Shown here in pieces: positions 32,269-36,184 of a DNA stretch of 36,184 nt (the stretch's first letter is position 1; each line of letters starts with the position of its first letter). The DNA is from Anaerolinea thermophila (lineage in GTDB: Bacteria; Chloroflexota; Anaerolineae; Anaerolineales; UBA4823): contig DYGV01000024.1 in NCBI GenBank assembly GCA_020724505.1, forward strand, positions 1 through 36,184, given 5' to 3'. Under the pieces are notes generated by a model that saw nothing but the letters and a program-made list of their open reading frames with translations, did not search any database and was not told where the DNA came from. The position numbers and the translations under genes were made by a program.

Positions 32269-33237
32269 TCAATTCTTGCCCAGGAAGGAGGCGTCCAATA
32301 GCGCCTTCAAATCTGGGATGGCATCCATCAAGCCGATGGATTTAGCGACAGTCGCCACATCCTGGATCGTCTGGGTGAACTCGCCAGTCAGTTGAGCACG
32401 GTTTTGCGCCAGGTCGTAAAACTCCACGCCATCAAAGGCGGTTGCTAATTCTTCGGGCGAGCTACCCACCGCTTTGGCGATAATCGCTTTTGCCTCGTCA
32501 GGATTAGACTTATAGAAAGCCATAGCCTCATCCCAAACCTTGAGCAAAGCCTCCACTGCTGTTGGGTTTTCTTTGGCAAACTTTCCGCTCACCACAAATA
32601 CATCTGAGATTAACCCAGGGCGCTCTCCAGCAGTATAAATGACACGCAAATCCCCACCTCCAGCCAATGCAGCAGAGATATATGGCTCATAAGTTACTGC
32701 TGCCTGCACCTGGCCAGCAATCAACGCCGAACCCGCGTCTGCAGCCGGCATGGGCGCGGGCGAAATATCGGCTAATGACATACCATTTTGCGCCAGTGCA
32801 TAGTTGAGCAGCAAGTCGCTGGTGGAGCCCTCTTCGTAAGCAATGCTTTTGCCCTTTAGATCGGCGATCGTCTGCACTCCTGCGCCTGCTAGAATAGCAT
32901 CTGCCTCATAGGAAGCATCTTCCAACAGAACAATTTTCAAATCCACGCCGTTAGCGAAGAGCTTGATTGCAGTATGTGTAGCCAGATTTGCTGCATCCAT
33001 ATCGCCAGAAGCAAAAGCAGCATTCACTTCGGTATCGGCAACAAAATCCACCAGCTCTACATCTAACCCATGGGCGGTGAACATCCCTTTCTCCTGGGCG
33101 ATCCACCATGGACCATAGCCGATCCACGGCTGCGTGCCGATGCGAATCTTCACCGGAGCGGCCGGTTTCGGCGCACAGGCGCTGAATATGAATATTGCGA
33201 TCAACATAACAGGGACAAAAGAACGTAGGGTGCGCAT
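32269..33237 (-). CDS. ABC transporter substrate-binding lipoprotein, NMT1/SsuA-like
   Basis: Encodes 322 residues: a lipoprotein signal (MRTLRSFVPVMLIAIFIFSAC, lipobox FSAC) and a periplasmic-type binding fold of the NitT/TauT group (IRIGTQPWIGYGPWWIAQEKG, GKSIAYEEGSTSDLLLNYAL, AAVTYEPYISAAL). aaggagg lies directly before the ATG. Family members bind taurine, sulfonates, nitrate, bicarbonate or pyrimidine precursors; the ligand cannot be called. No riboswitch was recognised in the 109-base region upstream, so there is no clue from regulation. First gene of the operon. Confidence 0.93.
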   Translation of the reverse strand: MRTLRSFVPVMLIAIFIFSACAPKPAAPVKIRIGTQPWIGYGPWWIAQEKGMFTAHGLDVELVDFVADTEVNAAFASGDMDAANLATHTAIKLFANGVDLKIVLLEDASYEADAILAGAGVQTIADLKGKSIAYEEGSTSDLLLNYALAQNGMSLADISPAPMPAADAGSALIAGQVQAAVTYEPYISAALAGGGDLRVIYTAGERPGLISDVFVVSGKFAKENPTAVEALLKVWDEAMAFYKSNPDEAKAIIAKAVGSSPEELATAFDGVEFYDLAQNRAQLTGEFTQTIQDVATVAKSIGLMDAIPDLKALLDASFLGKN

Positions 33238-33340
33238 TTTTCCTCCTTATGGAAAATAATGAAAACCTTGTATCAATTTTTCGTATCCGGCGAAGTGATG
33301 ACAGTCACGTGGCGAGGCGCCTGGAAAAATTTCGCGGTAT

Positions 33341-33346
33341 TATAAT
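33341..33346 (+). promoter_or_regulatory. Likely -10 box of hisD
   Basis: TATAAT in the context gtattataatatg, 39 bases before the hisD ATG at 33386. No good -35 match 17 bases upstream. Confidence 0.4.
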
Positions 33347-33385
33347 ATGAGTTGCGGTTTCAATTTGGTAATCTTTGGAGCAATT

Positions 33386-34033
33386 ATGATTCGCATCCTC
33401 AATGTCCCCGAAGCGCAGACATCCATTCTCAAACGCAAGCCCTGGGATGAGATTCCTCTTCCCATATCTATTCAGGAGCGGCTAGAAAATCTGTTTGGCG
33501 AGCCCGTGTCGCCCGACGAAGCCGTGCGCCGCATCCTGGCGGATGTCCGTCGTAAAGGCGACCAGGCAATTATCGAATGGACAAAGCGTATTGACGGCAT
33601 CGAGCTAAAATCCATCATTGTATCGGAGCAAGACAGGCGGGCGGCTTATAAAAAAGTGCCTCCCCCGGTCGTAGAGGCGTTACAATTATCTGCTCAGCGC
33701 ATAGAAGCTTTCCACCGCCGCCAGCCCAACTTGAGCTGGATTTACAATAACGAAGAGGGAACGCTTGGACAATTAGTGCGCCCCATTCAACGGGTAGGTG
33801 TATATGCTCCAGGAGGCGGCGCGCCGCTGCCTAGTTCCGTCTTGATGACCGCTATCCCAGCTAGGGTTGCAGGGACGCCGTTTATTGCTGTCATCTCACC
33901 TCCCCAACGGGAAACTGGGCTGCCTCATCCAGCCGTGTTGGTCGCCGCGGACATCGTTGGCGCACAAGAAATTTACTGCGCCGGCGGCGCCCAGGCCATA
34001 GGCGCGCTGGCTTTCGGTACGCAAAGCGTGTAG
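33386..34033 (+). CDS. hisD: Histidinol dehydrogenase, N-terminal part (interrupted by in-frame TAG)
   Basis: Encodes 215 residues from the ATG at 33386 (tttggagcaatt before it; an upstream ATG at 33347 is less likely). HisD oxidises L-histidinol to L-histidine in two NAD-linked steps, the last of histidine synthesis. Seen here: [61 protein letters not shown] and [19 protein letters not shown]. At this point, where most HisD proteins continue with Pro-x-VDK-IxGPGN, codon 216 is TAG. The frame then continues as [10 protein letters not shown] and runs to a normal end, so the full gene is about 442 codons, the family length. As written, translation stops before the zinc site. Confidence 0.85.
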   Translation: MIRILNVPEAQTSILKRKPWDEIPLPISIQERLENLFGEPVSPDEAVRRILADVRRKGDQAIIEWTKRIDGIELKSIIVSEQDRRAAYKKVPPPVVEALQLSAQRIEAFHRRQPNLSWIYNNEEGTLGQLVRPIQRVGVYAPGGGAPLPSSVLMTAIPARVAGTPFIAVISPPQRETGLPHPAVLVAADIVGAQEIYCAGGAQAIGALAFGTQSV

Positions 34034-34714
34034 CGTGTGGATAAAGTCTGCGGCCCTGGTAGTCTGTTCACAACCCTGGCAAAACGGCAAGTTTACGGCG
34101 TCGTCGGCATTGACGGCCTGCCCGGCCCCACCGAAACATTGGTGATCGCCGACGAGAGAGCTAATCCGGAACTGGCTGCGGCTGACCTCCTGGCTCAGGC
34201 AGAACATGATGTGTTGGCTTCTGCCATTCTGCTTACCCCCAGTCGCGCCCTGGCCGAAGCAGTGCAAGCCGCCGTTGCTCAGCAGATGGAATCGCTCAGC
34301 CGAGCCGAAGTGATCGCCCAATCGCTGGAACACAGCAGCGGAATTGTCGTCACGAAAGATCTGGACGAAGCCTTCACCCTAGCCAACGAATACGCTCCTG
34401 AACACCTGTGCTTGCTGGTAAGCGACCCATGGCAATACATTAATCGGGTGCAGAACGCCGGCGGGGTTTTCTTGGGCGAGATGAGCTTCGAAGTATTGGG
34501 AGATTATGTGGCTGGTCCAAGCCATACGATGCCTACGGGCGGGACTGCGCGCTTTTCCAGTCCAGTTAACGTCAACGACTTTATTAAAATTACCAGTCTT
34601 ATAGCTCTTAATGAGACCGGTTTTCGTGCCATCGGCGCCGCGGCGGAACTCATAGCCAATGAAGAGAAACTCACCGCCCACGCTTCCGCAGTGCGCCGAC
34701 GAAGAGGAACTTGA
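34034..34714 (+). pseudogene. hisD: Histidinol dehydrogenase, C-terminal part (after in-frame TAG)
   Basis: Same frame as the N-terminal half, directly after the TAG (34031-34033). It opens [20 protein letters not shown] and carries the zinc-site residues ([18 protein letters not shown], with Gln and His) and the NAD/substrate region ([40 protein letters not shown]). It ends with TGA after a basic tail (VRRRRGT). GPGN is GPGS here. A GTG at 34037 could act as a restart, but no ribosome site precedes it, and half-enzymes of HisD are not known to me. No other his gene is in the window. Confidence 0.75.
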
Positions 34715-34775
34715 ACAGAGCGATTCTATCGCCATTAGCGCTCAATAATCTACCCGAAGAATAGGAGAAAACAAC

Positions 34776-35216
34776 ATGATTCATTGGAAACAAAATCTGG
34801 CGTTGCTGTTTTTCTGCGCGACAATCTTGTTCGCCTGTTCTACTCCAGCAACGCCGGCTGCAACCACTGTCCCACCAGCGGGCATCGCTAACCCGGCCTC
34901 CGAAAACTGCGTCCAACAAGGCGGTGAACTGCTCATCCAAAAACTGGGCGACGGCAGCGAGTACGGCGTGTGCGTCTTCGACGATAACCGACAGTGTGAG
35001 GAATGGGCAATGATACGCGGCGATTGCCCGGTAGGCGGTATTAAAATCACCGGCTATATCACCCCCGCGGCACAATATTGCGCCATCACCGGCGGCGAGT
35101 ATGAGATCACCAGCAACAGCAACACCGATCAGGAACAGGGCGTTTGCAAGTTCAAAAATGGCAAATCCTGCGACGTTTGGGATTATTACAACAACAAATG
35201 CTCGCCGAACGAGTGA
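34776..35216 (+). CDS. Lipoprotein with two DUF333-like repeats
   Basis: Encodes 146 residues. The lipobox is LFAC (FFCATILFACSTP). Two repeats of about 45 residues follow: ASENCVQQGGELLIQKLGDG...YGVCVFDDNRQCEEWAMIRGDC and AAQYCAITGGEYEITSN...QGVCKFKNGKSCDVWDYYNNKC. Each has four Cys in the same order (C, C, C, C), typical of DUF333 (small secreted proteins sometimes called hemolysin-like), and likely forms two disulfides. Function unknown. aggag precedes the ATG. Follows hisD by 61 bases on the same strand but is probably independent. Confidence 0.85.
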   Translation: MIHWKQNLALLFFCATILFACSTPATPAATTVPPAGIANPASENCVQQGGELLIQKLGDGSEYGVCVFDDNRQCEEWAMIRGDCPVGGIKITGYITPAAQYCAITGGEYEITSNSNTDQEQGVCKFKNGKSCDVWDYYNNKCSPNE

Positions 35217-35406
35217 GATTATCTCCGCTATTCGCATACAGTAACCGACCTTAGCCAATATCAAGCAAAGTGTTTGCGCGCACCTCATTCTTTTTAGATT
35301 ACAGATGAGGGGCGATTACGCGCGCGGCATTTATGCGGTTCGCTTCACCGAGAAAACTGTTCCGTAACGCTTCTCGTAACGTTGTCAAGACGCCTGTTTT
35401 ATAGAA

Positions 35407-35446
35407 TCCTTACAATCATTCCACATTCAACGAGAAATTGTAAGGA
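35407..35446 (+). promoter_or_regulatory. Hairpin covering the cytochrome c ribosome site
   Basis: tccttacaat (35407-35416) and attgtaagga (35437-35446) form a perfect 10-bp stem with a 20-base loop. The right arm overlaps the Shine-Dalgarno sequence taaggagg (35441-35448) of the gene starting at 35456, so folding would hide most of it. A thermosensor-like switch or a protein operator are both possible. The gap 35217-35406 shows only a weak hairpin near 35283-35314 besides this. Confidence 0.55.
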
Positions 35447-35455
35447 GGTAGGGCG

Positions 35456-36184
35456 ATGATGAAGATGCTGAAATTGAGCGGGGTCCTGTTCAGCGGGTTG
35501 CTGATGGTATTCCTCATTGCGTTTACCGGGACTGCCATCTATGCGAATTTGCAGTTCAAACGAAAAATACCCGATCGCCCACTTTATGCAATCACGGCAG
35601 ATCTGACTCCAGAAGGCATTGCGCGTGGTAAATATTTGATGGAAGAAGCCATGGATTGCACCAACGCCTGCCACACTCCTGAGGGTGGATCGCCTCTAAG
35701 CGGTGTGGTCGAGGAAATTCATCTGGGGCTGATACAGATCATATTCTCTGCTCCAAATTTGACTCCAGATATCCCCACCGGTTTGGGTGGCTGGACAGAC
35801 GCCGAAATTGCCCGCGCTATCCGTGAAGGTGTAGATAAAGATGGCACGGCTTTGGTAGTGATGCCTTCCTACAACTATGGATCTTTGAGCGATGCGGACG
35901 TTTCGGCAATCATCGGTTACTTGCGCAGCCTGGAACCGGTAAACAACCCTATACCACCATTCAAAGCCAACACTTTTGCCAAAATGATGATGCTTCTCGG
36001 CGCATTTGGCCCAGATCCCGTACAACCTGCCATTACAGCCGCTCAAGTCACGCCGGAGATAGGTACGATTAATTACGGCGCATATTTAGTGAAACTTGGC
36101 GCGTGCAGCGATTGCCACGGAGCGAACCTAGCAGGAGGTAAACTGCCATTTTCTGAGCCGGATGCTCCTCCGGCAGCGAATTTG
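35456..36184 (+). CDS. Membrane-anchored multihaem c-type cytochrome (3' partial)
   Basis: Runs off the window: 243 codons are visible from the ATG at 35456 (taaggagg before it; a second ATG follows immediately). A membrane anchor (LFSGLLMVFLIAFTGTAIYA) leads to two cytochrome c domains. Domain 1 has CTNACH (Cys68, Cys72, His73), a CX3CH motif, not the standard CX2CH, and later NLTPDIPTGLGGWTDAEIARAIREGVDKDGTAL with a possible axial Met in VVMPSYNYGSLSDADV. Domain 2 has CSDCH (Cys217, Cys220, His221), the standard motif. This resembles alcohol/gluconate-dehydrogenase-type cytochrome subunits or similar electron carriers. The end, and any third haem, lie outside the window. Confidence 0.82.
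   Translation, partial: MMKMLKLSGVLFSGLLMVFLIAFTGTAIYANLQFKRKIPDRPLYAITADLTPEGIARGKYLMEEAMDCTNACHTPEGGSPLSGVVEEIHLGLIQIIFSAPNLTPDIPTGLGGWTDAEIARAIREGVDKDGTALVVMPSYNYGSLSDADVSAIIGYLRSLEPVNNPIPPFKANTFAKMMMLLGAFGPDPVQPAITAAQVTPEIGTINYGAYLVKLGACSDCHGANLAGGKLPFSEPDAPPAANL

Noticed and set aside
33238-33346. TPP or other riboswitch upstream of the NMT1-like binding protein
   Set aside because: NMT1-like binding proteins are sometimes thiamine-linked, but no conserved TPP-riboswitch core was recognised in this short gap.
1-36184. Genome-wide reassignment of TAG to an amino acid
   Set aside because: TAG ends yjbQ, sufC and the Cys-tail gene exactly where their homologues or domains end, so TAG is a working stop here. 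Only local readthrough, error or gene decay remain for the two interrupted genes.
1-36184. tRNA, rRNA, CRISPR array or integrase/attachment site
   Set aside because: No cloverleaf, rRNA words, regularly spaced repeats or recombinase genes were noticed by eye in the gaps. A tRNAscan and Infernal run would be needed to exclude small RNAs.

Overview
This window most likely comes from a member of the Chloroflexota, probably Anaerolineae-like. That is an inference from style, not from a marker gene: secreted proteins carry long Pro/Thr linkers, the Fe-S system is a SufCBDSU operon with a SufR-type repressor, several -10 boxes have the form GGTATAAT, and there is an exosortase with a VIT-domain target. 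No rRNA, tRNA, CRISPR array or phage was seen. One internally deleted IS982-family element is present.

Layout. 1-700: the end of an acidic Asp/Asn/Gly-repeat protein, a terminator and an intergenic inverted repeat. 709-2967: yjbQ, then on the minus strand bacterioferritin and a lipoprotein metalloprotease interrupted by an in-frame TAG. 3124-8637 (plus): a five-gene operon made of a small membrane zinc-ribbon protein, a DUF2207-like membrane protein ending in an alternating Cys-Ala tail, a radical SAM/SPASM enzyme with a PqqD-like leader-recognition domain, a paralogue of that enzyme that has lost its cluster cysteines, and a methyltransferase. This resembles a RiPP maturation cassette whose substrate is the tail of a large membrane protein, and it is the best candidate here for an undescribed system. 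8649-14827 (minus): sufC-sufB-sufD-(unknown)-sufS-sufU-Rieske. 14898-16081: a compact divergent promoter/operator, then sufR and a SufT-like DUF59 gene on the plus strand.

16158-22127 (plus): a PadR repressor with a palindrome on its own -10 box, an exosortase fused to an EpsI-like domain, and a multi-span VIT/VWA-like protein with a PEP-CTERM-like tail, probably the dedicated target. 22254-26221: a lipoprotein, a secreted intradiol-dioxygenase-like lipoprotein, the IS982 remnant and a large SdrD-like surface protein. 26452-27740 (minus): a PilZ protein and a LuxR-type regulator with Glu in place of the phospho-acceptor Asp. 28073-30567 (plus): a CDF metal transporter and an ECF sigma/RskA-type anti-sigma pair. 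30611-33237 (minus): a NitT/TauT-type ABC importer. 33386-34714 (plus): hisD interrupted by an in-frame TAG. 34776 to the end: a DUF333-like lipoprotein and the start of a membrane-anchored cytochrome c whose ribosome binding site lies in a hairpin.

Two otherwise intact genes (the metalloprotease and hisD) carry in-frame TAG codons, although TAG also ends several normal genes here. The cause (sequencing error, pseudogene or readthrough) cannot be settled from this window.
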